From DATHXC01 sp035459965 (GTDB lineage Bacteria; Pseudomonadota; Gammaproteobacteria; Burkholderiales; Methylophilaceae), in assembly GCA_035459965.1 (NCBI GenBank), contig DATHXC010000004.1:310001-374000 (forward strand): a stretch of 64,000 nt of DNA, written 5' to 3'. The translations under genes were made by a program, and so were the position numbers. The notes under the pieces are model-generated. The model was not told the DNA's origin. It saw nothing but the letters and a program-made list of their open reading frames with translations, and ran no database searches. Numbering within the stretch: the first letter of the stretch is position 1; each line of letters opens with the position of its first letter. This document shows, one piece after another, positions 7,168 to 15,608 of this stretch.

Positions 7168-8810
7168 ATATGCTTGTAAAGGCGGAAGCTTTCTCGTCTG
7201 TCAGCAGGGCGCTTGCCATGCCACACCAGTTTCCAGTCTTGCCCAGGCTCAACTTTCTCACGTCCGCGCTCATCCTGTATCAGGTAAAGATCACAATCAA
7301 GTCGATCACCTACTTCCAGCGGCTGGGTGCGCAGGCTGGTGTAGTAATACAGCAAGTCTTGCTGGGTATTGCCGAGATTGCGGCTATTGATACAGGCATG
7401 GTGTCTTGGCACAGCGTTTTTCAGGCTAGTCATTACGCCTTCATAACTTTTTGCCGAATCGACCATAGGCAGCCACAGGGTCATTAACAGGCTCCAGGCC
7501 ATGGTGATGCCTACCGCCCACTCAGTCACCGCAGCACGGTTGGAGCGCTTGGCATTGATCGTAACCAGCCAGATCGTGCTCACCAGCAATGCTGCCGAAA
7601 AACTGAGCCAATTGAAGTTCGCATCGGCTAGCCCAGATAAAATATGCATGCGCTCTGAAAGTTTGGCAGGCCAACCTGACATGAAGGCGATCCAGCCTAG
7701 CCAGATAAGACCTCCCATCAAGCCAAACAGGATGAGTCCAAACCAGTTTAGTGCCCCTGCTGCGCCGCGTTTTAAGGTTTCTACGCTGCCGCTGGCCAGT
7801 GCAGCAAGTGGTAGTAACAATGGTAACGCGTAAATTTCATTGGTCGTGGTGCCTAGGCCGATAATGGTGAGGCATACTGCAAAGAAAGTCAGGATCAACT
7901 GAAACTTGGGCTTGAATAGTAATTTTGCGCGGTAGCGCCATAATCCCCAGCCCGCAATAGGCAAGGCTGGCCATGAAAACCATGCCAGTGTGCGCAGGAA
8001 ATACAGATGGCTTAGATGGTTAAAGCTATGGCTTTCTATATCCCACCAGGCGTAGAACGCTTGCGGTAGATAGTGCCAGCACAAGGCAGGCCATATCACT
8101 AGCCATGGGCTTGCTGCAACAGCACTCAACCCCAGCACAATTGCGAAGCTCCTAGTTCGCCAGGGGGCAAATAAAAAAGGCAATAACAAGGCCGTGATTA
8201 ATAAAATACTGGCCGATGCCATGCCTGATGACATAAAGCTGATGCCGATCCCCGTGCCCAGCAATACGCTGGCCCTGAAAGGGCGACGCTTGGCTAATGC
8301 CAGCGCATAAAAGCCCATAGTCGTACCAGTTAGCGCGCTGACTTCAGGGGTCAACAAGTGGGCTGTCACGATCAGTCCCAGTGAGCTCATAAATATGAAG
8401 GTGGTCTGGCGGCCAACGCCTAATCCCCATAATTCTCGTCCTATCATGCCCACCAGCAATAAGGTGATCGCCATCCAGAAACCGGATGCTAGTCGTGCCG
8501 CATCATGCACTGCCAATGTAGGCGATAACAGCTTGGCCAAGCCTGCTGCGCTGAGATAGTAAAGCGGGGGGTTCTGGATGACATTTTCGCTAACGGGGAT
8601 GGGCGCCAGCAGGCTGCCGCCATCCAGCATGGTTTTGACGACGCTGATAGTGGGTGATTCGGTTGGTTTCCATGGGCCATGGCCAAGCAAGCCTATGCAG
8701 ATCCACACTGCGCACAGGATAATCAGCAGGCGATTTTTTGCGCTTTCACCAATGCGCGCGCGTGGCGTCGCAAGGTTACCCTGCCAGTCATGGTCAATCT
8801 CAAATGCCAT
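7164..8810 (-). CDS. ArnT/PMT-like membrane glycosyltransferase (GT39/GT83 type)
   Basis: 548 residues, strongly hydrophobic, with about ten to twelve predicted membrane helices and a soluble C-terminal tail from about residue 470. The first periplasmic loop has WKPTESPTISVVKTM, matching the place where ArnT and protein mannosyltransferases carry their acidic motif; here the usual first Asp is Thr, leaving Glu alone. SENVIQNPPLYYLSAAGLAKL matches the following substrate loop. Such enzymes move a sugar from a polyprenyl phosphate to lipid A or another acceptor outside the inner membrane. No partner genes are adjacent, so donor and acceptor cannot be named. It converges on modC. Confidence 0.75.
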   Translation of the reverse strand: MAFEIDHDWQGNLATPRARIGESAKNRLLIILCAVWICIGLLGHGPWKPTESPTISVVKTMLDGGSLLAPIPVSENVIQNPPLYYLSAAGLAKLLSPTLAVHDAARLASGFWMAITLLLVGMIGRELWGLGVGRQTTFIFMSSLGLIVTAHLLTPEVSALTGTTMGFYALALAKRRPFRASVLLGTGIGISFMSSGMASASILLITALLLPFLFAPWRTRSFAIVLGLSAVAASPWLVIWPALCWHYLPQAFYAWWDIESHSFNHLSHLYFLRTLAWFSWPALPIAGWGLWRYRAKLLFKPKFQLILTFFAVCLTIIGLGTTTNEIYALPLLLPLAALASGSVETLKRGAAGALNWFGLILFGLMGGLIWLGWIAFMSGWPAKLSERMHILSGLADANFNWLSFSAALLVSTIWLVTINAKRSNRAAVTEWAVGITMAWSLLMTLWLPMVDSAKSYEGVMTSLKNAVPRHHACINSRNLGNTQQDLLYYYTSLRTQPLEVGDRLDCDLYLIQDERGREKVEPGQDWKLVWHGKRPADRRESFRLYKHI

Positions 8811-9075
8811 TTGCTAATCTTTCGTGTGCACTAGCTAATACTGCTACTTCAACTGATCTGCACTGTATCAGACACGGCTCAAATCGCTTGGGAAATTCGT
8901 GGTGCCAGTACTCGCATTCTCAGGATATCCATAGGGCTGGCTTGATGCTCGGTGATGACAGGGTTATGTTCGCTAGCTTGAATGCTCAGGTAATATTTTA
9001 GCGTTGATTACTCGAATGTAAAATCAAAAACGCAGGCTAGCCTGAAAAGCCACTGATACTAGGTGACTAGCAAAT
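8811..9075. other. Intergenic stretch with no recognisable gene
   Basis: Upstream of the glycosyltransferase start and downstream of rpmE. An open frame of 87 codons crosses part of it on the plus strand, but it overlaps the start of the glycosyltransferase in antisense and has no plausible protein features. I see no tRNA-like fold or repeat. It presumably holds the promoter of the leftward glycosyltransferase gene. Confidence 0.5.
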
Positions 9076-9103
9076 AAAAAAGGCAGCTCGAGCTGCCTTT
9101 TTT
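9076..9103. terminator. Bidirectional rho-independent terminator downstream of rpmE
   Basis: Perfect hairpin: stem of six A then GGCAGCT, two-base turn CG, then AGCTGCC and six T. Because both flanks are A/T runs it would work in either direction. It lies 16 bases past the rpmE stop on the minus strand, ending the rho-rpmE transcripts. Confidence 0.9.
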
Positions 9104-9119
9104 ATCAAAAATACAAAGA

Positions 9120-9362
9120 TTACATGCCGTATTTTTGACGGAATTTTTCAACACGACCAGCAGTGTCCAGAATCATCTGTTTGCCAGTGTAGTAAGGGTG
9201 TGATTGTGATGAAACTTCAATCTTGATCAATGGATATTCTTTACCATCTGTCCATTTGATGGTGTTTTTAGAAAACGCGGTTGAGCGTGTTAAAAACTTG
9301 AAATCACAGCTTGTATCGTGAAATACAACTTGTGGATACTCTGGATGGATGCCGTCTTTCAT
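9120..9362 (-). CDS. rpmE2: 50S ribosomal protein L31, type B (zinc-independent form)
   Basis: 80 residues beginning MKDGIHPEYPQVVFHDTSCD and containing SHPYYTGKQ, both diagnostic of L31. It has only one cysteine and lacks the CxxC pair of zinc-binding L31, and the length of about 80 fits type B. In species with both forms, type B replaces the zinc form under zinc limitation; whether a second L31 gene exists cannot be judged here. It lies 123 bases downstream of rho with its own likely promoter and ends at a strong terminator. Confidence 0.95.
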   Translation of the reverse strand: MKDGIHPEYPQVVFHDTSCDFKFLTRSTAFSKNTIKWTDGKEYPLIKIEVSSQSHPYYTGKQMILDTAGRVEKFRQKYGM

Positions 9363-9485
9363 GGTGTATGCCTCAAATGAAACTGGTAAATAGTTAAGTT
9401 AGTAAACTAAAATTAGCCGCGTATTATACGTCATGTCAACTAATTTGCAATTTTTATTAGTACATTAGCCTCTGCGCATCGAATC

Positions 9486-10745
9486 CTAGCCACGCCTCAT
9501 CGAGTCAAAGAAGTCTGCATTGTTCTTGGTGGCCTTGATCTTATCCAGTAGAAACTCCATGGCTTCTAGGTCATCCATGGGGTATAGCAGTTTGCGCAAT
9601 ACCCAGATCTTTTGCAGCTTGTCTTTATCAATCAATAGTTCTTCGCGACGTGTGCCGGATTTGTTGACGTTGATGGCAGGGTACTGGCGTTTCTCGGCCA
9701 TGCGGCGATCCAGATGGATTTCCATATTACCGGTACCCTTGAATTCTTCGTAGATCACATCATCCATACGGGAACCGGTATCGACCAGTGCGGTAGCGAT
9801 GATGGTCAGTGAACCACCTTCTTCGATATTACGTGCGGCACCGAAGAAGCGTTTAGGACGTTGTAGTGCATTAGCGTCCACACCACCTGTGAGTACCTTG
9901 CCAGAAGCTGGTACTACGGTATTGTAGGCACGGGCCAGACGTGTAATGGAGTCCAATAAGATAACCACGTCTTTTTTATGCTCAACCAGGCGTTTGGCTT
10001 TTTCCAGCACCATTTCGGCTACTTGCACGTGACGTGTAGCTGGTTCATCGAAAGTTGAAGCAACCACTTCGCCCTTTACCGAACGGGTCATTTCAGTCAC
10101 TTCTTCCGGGCGTTCATCGATCAGCAGTACGATCAGGCTGACATCAGGATGATTGGCAGTAATTGCGTGTGCAATATGCTGCATCATCACGGTTTTACCA
10201 CTCTTGGGGCTGGCCACCAGCAAAGCGCGCTGGCCTTTACCTATCGGCGCAATCATATCAATGACACGGCCAGTGATATTTTCTTCGCCGCGTATATCGC
10301 GCTCTAATGTCAGTGGCTTGGTTGGGAATAGTGGGGTGAGATTTTCGAACAGGATCTTGTGTTTGGTGTTTTCCGGTGCTTCACCGTTAACGCTATCAAC
10401 TTTAACTAGAGCAAAGTAGCGTTCGCCATCCTTGGGGGTGCGAATCTCGCCGTTGATGGTGTCGCCGGTATGCAGGTTAAAACGGCGAATCTGCGAAGGA
10501 GAAACATAAATATCATCAGGTCCTGCCAAGTACGAAGTATCTGGTGAGCGCAAGAAACCGAATCCGTCTTGTAGCACCTCCAGTGTGCCGTCCCCGAAAA
10601 TGCTGTCGCCTTTTTTAGCTTTGTTCTTGAGCAAGGCGAAGATCAGGTCCTGCTTGCGCATGCGGCTGGCATTTTCGATCTCGTTGACGATGGCCATATC
10701 GACAAGCTCAGTGACGGGGAGGTGTTTTAAATCGGATAAATGCAT
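9486..10745 (-). CDS. rho: Transcription termination factor Rho
   Basis: 419 residues, the standard length. The N-terminal helical domain (1-45) is followed by the cold-shock-like RNA-binding fold (GDGTLEVLQDGFGFLRSP, 51-68), then the RecA-like ATPase with Walker A at 179-186 (SPKSGKTV), DERPEEVTEM, and the Q/R-loop segment ending in the C-terminal region SMRRG. Rho is a hexameric RNA helicase that ends untranslated transcription. It lies downstream of trxA, the order also found in E. coli, with a structured 157-base leader (see 10831-10887) that could serve autoregulation. Confidence 0.98.
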   Translation of the reverse strand: MHLSDLKHLPVTELVDMAIVNEIENASRMRKQDLIFALLKNKAKKGDSIFGDGTLEVLQDGFGFLRSPDTSYLAGPDDIYVSPSQIRRFNLHTGDTINGEIRTPKDGERYFALVKVDSVNGEAPENTKHKILFENLTPLFPTKPLTLERDIRGEENITGRVIDMIAPIGKGQRALLVASPKSGKTVMMQHIAHAITANHPDVSLIVLLIDERPEEVTEMTRSVKGEVVASTFDEPATRHVQVAEMVLEKAKRLVEHKKDVVILLDSITRLARAYNTVVPASGKVLTGGVDANALQRPKRFFGAARNIEEGGSLTIIATALVDTGSRMDDVIYEEFKGTGNMEIHLDRRMAEKRQYPAINVNKSGTRREELLIDKDKLQKIWVLRKLLYPMDDLEAMEFLLDKIKATKNNADFFDSMRRG

Positions 10746-10830
10746 ATGGAGACTCGCTAAGATCGAAACTGCTGTCGAATTTCTTTTTAAGAATTAGTAA
10801 TGGGGATGTGGTGAAGTGCAGGGAATAACT

Positions 10831-10887
10831 GCCTGATTCCTTAGCTTACTTTGCGCTGCCTAGAGGAACCGGGCAGTGGAATCAGGC
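10831..10887 (-). promoter_or_regulatory. Nested inverted repeat in the trxA-rho intergenic region (possible rho leader element or trxA terminator)
   Basis: Outer arms GCCTGATTCC (10831-10840) and GGAATCAGGC (10878-10887) pair perfectly; inside them CTGCC (10856-10860) pairs with GGCAG (10872-10876). The ATTCC at 10836-10840 could instead pair with GGAAT at 10822-10826, so two mutually exclusive hairpins are possible in the RNA read toward rho. There is no U-run after either stem. Confidence 0.4.
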
Positions 10888-10902
10888 TTAAGCGTAACTG
10901 GA

Positions 10903-11229
10903 TTAAATATTGCTGTCAATAAAAGCGGTTAATTGCGATTTGGACAATGCGCCGACTTTGGTGGCTTCAACATTACCGTTTTTGAATAACATTAAGGTTG
11001 GAATGCCACGAATGCCGTATTTAGGTGGTGTCTGCTGGTTCTCGTCGATATTCAGTTTAGCGACCTTCAGGCGGCCTGCATATTCTTTGGATATTTCGTC
11101 CAGGATAGGAGCAATCATCTTGCAAGGACCGCACCACTCAGCCCAGTAATCTACTAATACTGGTACTTGGGATTGCAGCACTTCTTGCTCGAAAGCATCG
11201 TCGCTAAGATGGGTAATGTGATCGCTCAT
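10903..11229 (-). CDS. trxA: Thioredoxin 1
   Basis: 108 residues, typical length, with no signal peptide, so cytoplasmic. The active site WCGPC has its cysteines at 33 and 36, followed by KMIAPILDEI, and the cis-proline segment GIRGIPTLMLF is present. It reduces protein disulfides using electrons from thioredoxin reductase. An AGAGG-like ribosome site lies just upstream. The trxA-rho order is shared with E. coli; 157 bases separate them here. Confidence 0.97.
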   Translation of the reverse strand: MSDHITHLSDDAFEQEVLQSQVPVLVDYWAEWCGPCKMIAPILDEISKEYAGRLKVAKLNIDENQQTPPKYGIRGIPTLMLFKNGNVEATKVGALSKSQLTAFIDSNI

Positions 11230-11408
11230 GGTAAACCTCTGTGAAATTGAATACTTGAAATGGGGTAAGTGAAAACTACGATGTTGCTATCCTAGCGAAA
11301 AAAATGCCTTAAGTGAAGCTTTGCCGAGAGTATATCTGGCTATATATATTGCGGACATGGATTTGTGCTGATTATTAACTGACTAAAGTCTGTAAATAAT
11401 TAAATTTT

Positions 11409-12986
11409 TTATAAATAACTGAAATTAAAGTGCTCAAAGCTGTTAGTACGCTCGATTAATTTGGTAATAATGATACGTGAGACTTTGCCTGCATCATCTA
11501 GTTCCAGTTGCCCGGCAGGACTGTAGCTACCGATGGGCGCAATAATGGAGATGGCTTGCTTGAGCACTGCAATGCCCGGCAGTATCAACGCCTTTTCAAA
11601 TTGCTCTTGTGCGGGTTTGCGTAGCTTTATGGCCTTGGCGGTGGGCGCAATGAGCTGGGTTCCTATATCGATCTGCTGCTCTTCATTGTTGGCCGCCCAG
11701 CGGACAACACCAACAGACCAGTGCTTGGCGTGCGACTCTCGCATGCATACCAGACCGCCTACACGTAGATTTTCGCGGATATTGGGTGGTTTTCTGAGTG
11801 CGACTCCCCCCGCACTCAGATTCAGCACTATCCAGCGTGAAGAGGTTATGGATTGTGGCATTGCCGTTGGATATTCTTTAATCACGATTTCATCGTCAGC
11901 ATCTGCATGGTCACCCGTTAAATTTGATTTCTCATCATGAAAAAAGTGATGTGCAGCAGGAATGCCGATGGCAATCTCAACGCTATCATTTTTACGGGTA
12001 CGATCAAAAACGCGCTTGGGTGAATCGCTCCACTGCTTGATCAGGTAGGTTAGCAGGTCAGCATAACGAGGTTCATCAGCATCGGATGGCAGATGATCCT
12101 TAAACTCGGGGCTCTGGGATCTAAGTGCATGGATATGCTTATGGATCAGTCTTGCCAGGTCGACAGTGATCAGGAAAATGTCGTGTTTTGCATCCCCTTC
12201 TTTTTTGTTTTTTGTATAAGGTATAGGAGGCGTGTCTGTATTTAAGCTCAGCATAAAGACGCCTGCTGGATTCTCAACCAAACCCAAGCCCAGTAGATGG
12301 GCGTGATGCCCATGGCGCTGGATGTAATCTGCAGTGCGTTGTATATCGACAGAAGCCAGTCGTTGCGGATCGGCAAGTGCCATGAGCAGCGCTTGTTTGT
12401 AGGTCAGGCTGATAGTGCTGCTATGGTCAGCATCTGTTGTCACGCTCACCTCATGCAGCGACTGCTGGGCAGCATAGAGATATAACTGGTTCAAGTCTGC
12501 CCACACACTATTTGGCAACGAAAAATAAGTCTTGTGATATACCATCGCCAGTTCGCGCATGGCTTCCATGGCGCGTTGCAGCATCAGGGCAGTGGATTTC
12601 TCTCCGCCAAGATTAAAAAGTTTTTTCTGTTTGTCGAGTAAGGCCAGCTTGTAGCCGTAACTGAGCTCAAGCCATAAGGATTCAGCCGCACTGGCGTGTA
12701 ATTTTGCTTTTTCAGGCAAGGGCAGCTGTGCCATGTTGTAATGCGCTGCCAATTGCTCACTCAAGCTGATGACAGTGGGCCGATATATTTCCAGCGCGCG
12801 TAAACGGTCATCACACGCCACTTTTTGGCGATTGAGTATTTCCAGCTCCTCAAACAGGGTGCTTGCTGTATCGAGCAGATTGCCTACAGGCAGCCTGTTG
12901 ATAAAGTCTGCAATTTTGTGGGTGCGGGTTTCCGCGACAATCAGTGGTTTTTCCGATAGTGCAGGGACTTTAAGACTTAAGGACAT
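11409..12986 (-). CDS. PilZ-like domain protein of unknown function
   Basis: 525 residues from ATG 12986 (preferred because GGAG lies about ten bases upstream; a further in-frame ATG at 13010 lacks this). The first 300 residues are helical and unlike any family I recognise. The C-terminal part has RVFDR (about residue 325 from this start) and NLSAGG (about 389), matching the RxxxR and D/NxSxxG motifs of PilZ c-di-GMP receptors, then VGVVRW and IGTQLI, the usual final strands. An acidic insertion of about 40 residues separates the two motifs, longer than normal. With two diguanylate cyclase genes in this window, c-di-GMP binding is plausible but not shown. Confidence 0.6.
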   Translation of the reverse strand: MSLSLKVPALSEKPLIVAETRTHKIADFINRLPVGNLLDTASTLFEELEILNRQKVACDDRLRALEIYRPTVISLSEQLAAHYNMAQLPLPEKAKLHASAAESLWLELSYGYKLALLDKQKKLFNLGGEKSTALMLQRAMEAMRELAMVYHKTYFSLPNSVWADLNQLYLYAAQQSLHEVSVTTDADHSSTISLTYKQALLMALADPQRLASVDIQRTADYIQRHGHHAHLLGLGLVENPAGVFMLSLNTDTPPIPYTKNKKEGDAKHDIFLITVDLARLIHKHIHALRSQSPEFKDHLPSDADEPRYADLLTYLIKQWSDSPKRVFDRTRKNDSVEIAIGIPAAHHFFHDEKSNLTGDHADADDEIVIKEYPTAMPQSITSSRWIVLNLSAGGVALRKPPNIRENLRVGGLVCMRESHAKHWSVGVVRWAANNEEQQIDIGTQLIAPTAKAIKLRKPAQEQFEKALILPGIAVLKQAISIIAPIGSYSPAGQLELDDAGKVSRIIITKLIERTNSFEHFNFSYL

Positions 12987-13095
12987 TGCTCGACTCCAGC
13001 GGGATTCCAATGATGTTAAATACTATTGCGGTTTTTGTCACGAGCTTAGGTCTATTGAGTGGTCCTCTGCTGACAGGGAGTGTTAAAATTAAGGG

Positions 13096-13566
13096 ATGCT
13101 AAGCCGTTTATGCCTTGCTTTTATGCTGACACTTGCCTTTAACGCACATGCTGCGCCTGCTTTTTTGCTCAAGGATAATACGGGGAAACAGCATCGCTTG
13201 AGTGATTATAAAGGCAAATGGGTGTTGGTAAACTACTGGGCGACATGGTGTCCGCCCTGCCTGGAAGAAGTGCCGGATTTGGTCAGCCTGTATGACCAGC
13301 GCAAAGACAAAGACCTGATGGTGATTGGTGTTGCTTTTGAGTATAAGTCAGCGCAAGAGGTCGACAGGTTTGTAGATGATATGTTGATGTCATACCCGAT
13401 TGTGCTGGGGGATGACAAAGTCACTGCACAAATCGGCTCCGCCGAGGTGTTACCTACTACTTATCTATATGATCCACAGGGCAGGCTGGTCAAGGTGAAG
13501 CGCGGCATTATTAATAAAAAATATATTGAGCAATATATAGAACCATGCAAAATAAAAGCCTGTTAA
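13096..13566 (+). CDS. Periplasmic TlpA-like thioredoxin
   Basis: 156 residues. An N-terminal signal peptide (MLSRLCLAFMLTLAFNAHAA) is followed by a thioredoxin fold with WCPPC (Cys 52 and 55) and the TlpA/ResA-like insertion around VIGVAFEYKSAQEVDRF. The cis-proline region LPTTYLYDPQGRLV is intact. Proteins of this type reduce periplasmic disulfides, for example in cytochrome c or copper-centre assembly; no such partner is adjacent, so the client is unknown. It is transcribed away from the PilZ-like gene and its stop codon lies inside the following terminator stem. Confidence 0.85.
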   Translation: MLSRLCLAFMLTLAFNAHAAPAFLLKDNTGKQHRLSDYKGKWVLVNYWATWCPPCLEEVPDLVSLYDQRKDKDLMVIGVAFEYKSAQEVDRFVDDMLMSYPIVLGDDKVTAQIGSAEVLPTTYLYDPQGRLVKVKRGIINKKYIEQYIEPCKIKAC

Positions 13567-13585
13567 AAATAACAGGCTTTTATTT
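13550..13585. terminator. Bidirectional terminator between convergent genes
   Basis: A 16-base perfect stem (AAATAAAAGCCTGTTA with its complement) around a four-base A loop, flanked by A/T runs. It overlaps the TlpA-like stop codon and serves the convergent DUF3579-like gene as well. Confidence 0.9.
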
Positions 13586-13606
13586 AATTCACTACATTTG
13601 AAGTGC

Positions 13607-13906
13607 TTAAAACGGTGTGGGAATGCTTTTTCCTTCTCCATCCAGGATATTGAGCTGGTTTTCCTCGGCAAAATGCATGAGTTGCAAGTAGCCTTCTGGG
13701 TTAACCTCTTTCAGCTTCAAATCGACCGCAAGACAGCGCACGCCATTCACCACTCTTGGCTTTAAATAAGGTGAGTAGCGTATCTTCTTGTCAGCACCGA
13801 AGCTGGCGTAAGTGCTACACATACGGTCTACCCAGTCACTGGGGCGAAAGGTTTTTCCCTCGCGTGTCAGGCCTTCAATAATGACTTCTGTAACTAGCGT
13901 GCTCAT
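13607..13906 (-). CDS. Small conserved protein resembling the DUF3579 family
   Basis: 99 residues, soluble, with no signal peptide. The pattern EGLTREGKTFRPSDWVDRMC and YSPYLKPRVVNGVRCLAVD matches my memory of DUF3579, a short protein widespread in betaproteobacteria with no established function. It stands alone between the terminator at 13550 and the dolP gene cluster on the same strand, 83 bases from the end of dolP in the upstream sense. Assignment is from recalled similarity only. Confidence 0.6.
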   Translation of the reverse strand: MSTLVTEVIIEGLTREGKTFRPSDWVDRMCSTYASFGADKKIRYSPYLKPRVVNGVRCLAVDLKLKEVNPEGYLQLMHFAEENQLNILDGEGKSIPTPF

Positions 13907-13989
13907 GTGTTTTTGCCGTATCTTGGTTGATTTAATAATAAGTTGATTGATAAATTATAGCAGTGCTTAGCCCCAGCAATTAGCGAGGC

Positions 13990-14589
13990 TTAGTCAATGT
14001 ATTCAAAAACCTTGACTACCTTCTGTACGCCATCGGTGCCGCGCGCAATATCTACTGCATCATCAGCTTCCTTGTGCGTTACCAGGCCCATCAGGTAAAC
14101 CGTACTGATTTCGGTCACTACTTTTACGTAGTTTGAAGGAAACTTGTTTTCCTTAATCATGCGGCTTTTTACCTTGGTGGTAATGTAGGTGTCGTTGTTG
14201 CGTTCAGTCAGCTTGCTGTTTTCGTCTATCACCAGTTCATTGGTAACGTTCTTCACATTCTCGATAGACTTCGCCACAGTTTCAGCCTTGGCCTTGGCCG
14301 CAGCATCGATTACTTCGCCTGTCAGCAGTACGCTACGGTTGTAGCTGGTAACGTTTACATGGATATTGGCGCTGCCAATGTTATCGACGATATTTTTACC
14401 TACTTTCAACTCGATGCTCTGGTCATCAATATAAGTACCTGAGCTACGTCTGTCTGCCGCCATCGCGCCGCCTGCTACCATGCCGCCTGCTACCACAGGG
14501 AAGCAGCCCGCAAGCTGAGTGGCCAATGCCGCTGCTATGATTAATCCAGCCAGAGGCTTGCCTGCAAACGCTAACTTGTTGAAATTCAT
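13990..14589 (-). CDS. dolP: Outer-membrane BON-domain lipoprotein DolP (YraP)
   Basis: 199 residues. The signal peptide ends in a lipobox LAGC with the lipidated cysteine at 29; the following Phe is compatible with outer-membrane sorting. Two BON domains follow (about 50-115 and 125-199), each with the conserved Gly and hydrophobic pattern (SVLLTGEV, TVYLMGLV). In E. coli DolP supports outer-membrane integrity and division-site functions. Its place at the end of a lpoA-yraN-diaA-dolP cluster matches the E. coli yraM-yraN-yraO-yraP order. It starts directly after the diaA stop codon. Confidence 0.92.
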   Translation of the reverse strand: MNFNKLAFAGKPLAGLIIAAALATQLAGCFPVVAGGMVAGGAMAADRRSSGTYIDDQSIELKVGKNIVDNIGSANIHVNVTSYNRSVLLTGEVIDAAAKAKAETVAKSIENVKNVTNELVIDENSKLTERNNDTYITTKVKSRMIKENKFPSNYVKVVTEISTVYLMGLVTHKEADDAVDIARGTDGVQKVVKVFEYID

Positions 14590-15177
14590 TTAATCTACTC
14601 CCAGTAAAAGACAATCGATTGCATCGCATAAGCAATGCAATATAAGAATATATACTTCCAGCACACGCGAGGCGTTGTCGTGCGGAACCCCTATATGGAT
14701 GTCCTCATCCCCCAGAAGTTCAACCAGGCTGCCGCCATCGCCGCCACTGAGCGCAATCACATGCATGTCACGCTCCTTCGCAGCTTTTATGGCCTTGAGC
14801 ACATTCTTGGAGTTGCCGCTGGCGCTGATCGCCAATAGCACATCACCCGATTGCCCAAGCGCCATGATCTGCTTGGAGAATATCTGCTCGAAATGGCCAT
14901 GGTTGGCAATCGAGGTCAGCGTGATGTTGTCGGATAAGGCAATGGCCGCCAGCCCAGGACGCTCGGTTTCATAATGGTTAAGCATGCGTGAGGCAAAATA
15001 CTGCGCATTGGCTGCAGCGCCGCCATTGCCACAGGCCAATATCTTTTTTTCGCTAAGCAAGGCCTGCACAATGATCTCGGCAGAGCGTGCGATAGGCGCT
15101 GCCAACAAGTCGGCAAGCTCCATTTTCAGGCGTGCACTCTGCTCGAAATGCTGGCTGATGCGGCTAGTCAAGTCCAT
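14590..15177 (-). CDS. diaA: SIS-domain protein DiaA (DnaA initiator-associating, phosphoheptose-isomerase-like)
   Basis: 195 residues from ATG 15177; an upstream TTG at 15234 would extend the frame into yraN but family members begin at this Met (MDLTSRISQHFEQS). The sugar-isomerase fold shows ACGNGGAAANAQYFASRMLN, LLAISASGNSKN and DNASRVLE, the phosphosugar-binding segments. Related GmhA makes heptose for LPS, whereas DiaA binds DnaA and tunes replication timing. The yraM-yraN-yraO-yraP type neighbourhood favours DiaA; enzymatic GmhA activity cannot be excluded from sequence alone. It is followed immediately by dolP. Confidence 0.85.
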   Translation of the reverse strand: MDLTSRISQHFEQSARLKMELADLLAAPIARSAEIIVQALLSEKKILACGNGGAAANAQYFASRMLNHYETERPGLAAIALSDNITLTSIANHGHFEQIFSKQIMALGQSGDVLLAISASGNSKNVLKAIKAAKERDMHVIALSGGDGGSLVELLGDEDIHIGVPHDNASRVLEVYILILHCLCDAIDCLLLGVD

Positions 15178-15230
15178 TAAGCTAAGTCCATCAGATGAGA
15201 CTGCGTGCTTCTGGATTAAGTCGTGCTGAT

Positions 15231-15572
15231 TCAAGCATCAAAGGCATTACGTATCCATTCAATATTGTTGGTATCAGCTTTATTCATTACTACAGCGTCA
15301 AAGCGACAGGCGCTATTACCATATTGCTGCAGGTAATGCTCGGCCGTGCGTGCCAGTTTCTGTTGCTTGCTTTTGGTAATGCTGGCAGCACCGCCGCCAA
15401 AATTGGCGTTGCTGCGTAAACGTACTTCGATAAATACCAGCGTCTTGGCATCTCTCATCACCAGGTCAATCTCACCGAATTTGCAGCGGTAATTACTGGT
15501 TAGCATGGTAAGCCCGTGTTGTTGCAGATATTCGGCAGCTAATTGCTCAGCTTCATTTCCCAGGGTATTCAT
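15231..15572 (-). CDS. yraN: UPF0102 protein YraN, predicted nuclease-like fold
   Basis: 113 residues with the family pattern: AAEYLQQHGLTML, then CKFGEIDLVMRDAKTLVFIEV. This resembles the PD-(D/E)xK nuclease core, where GEID supplies the first acidic residue and EVK the second plus lysine; here the usual Lys is Arg (EVRLRS), a conservative change worth noting. Function is unproven in any species. It lies 36 bases after lpoA and its stop overlaps the extended diaA frame, so the genes are likely co-transcribed. Confidence 0.92.
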   Translation of the reverse strand: MNTLGNEAEQLAAEYLQQHGLTMLTSNYRCKFGEIDLVMRDAKTLVFIEVRLRSNANFGGGAASITKSKQQKLARTAEHYLQQYGNSACRFDAVVMNKADTNNIEWIRNAFDA

Positions 15573-15608
15573 GCCAAGGGCTTTATGGGCAAGGACTTCA
15601 TGGGGTTC

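Noticed and set aside
8738..9001. Plus-strand open frame of 87 codons in the gap before the glycosyltransferase
   Set aside because: It overlaps the start of the leftward glycosyltransferase gene in antisense, has no ribosome site and no recognisable protein features.
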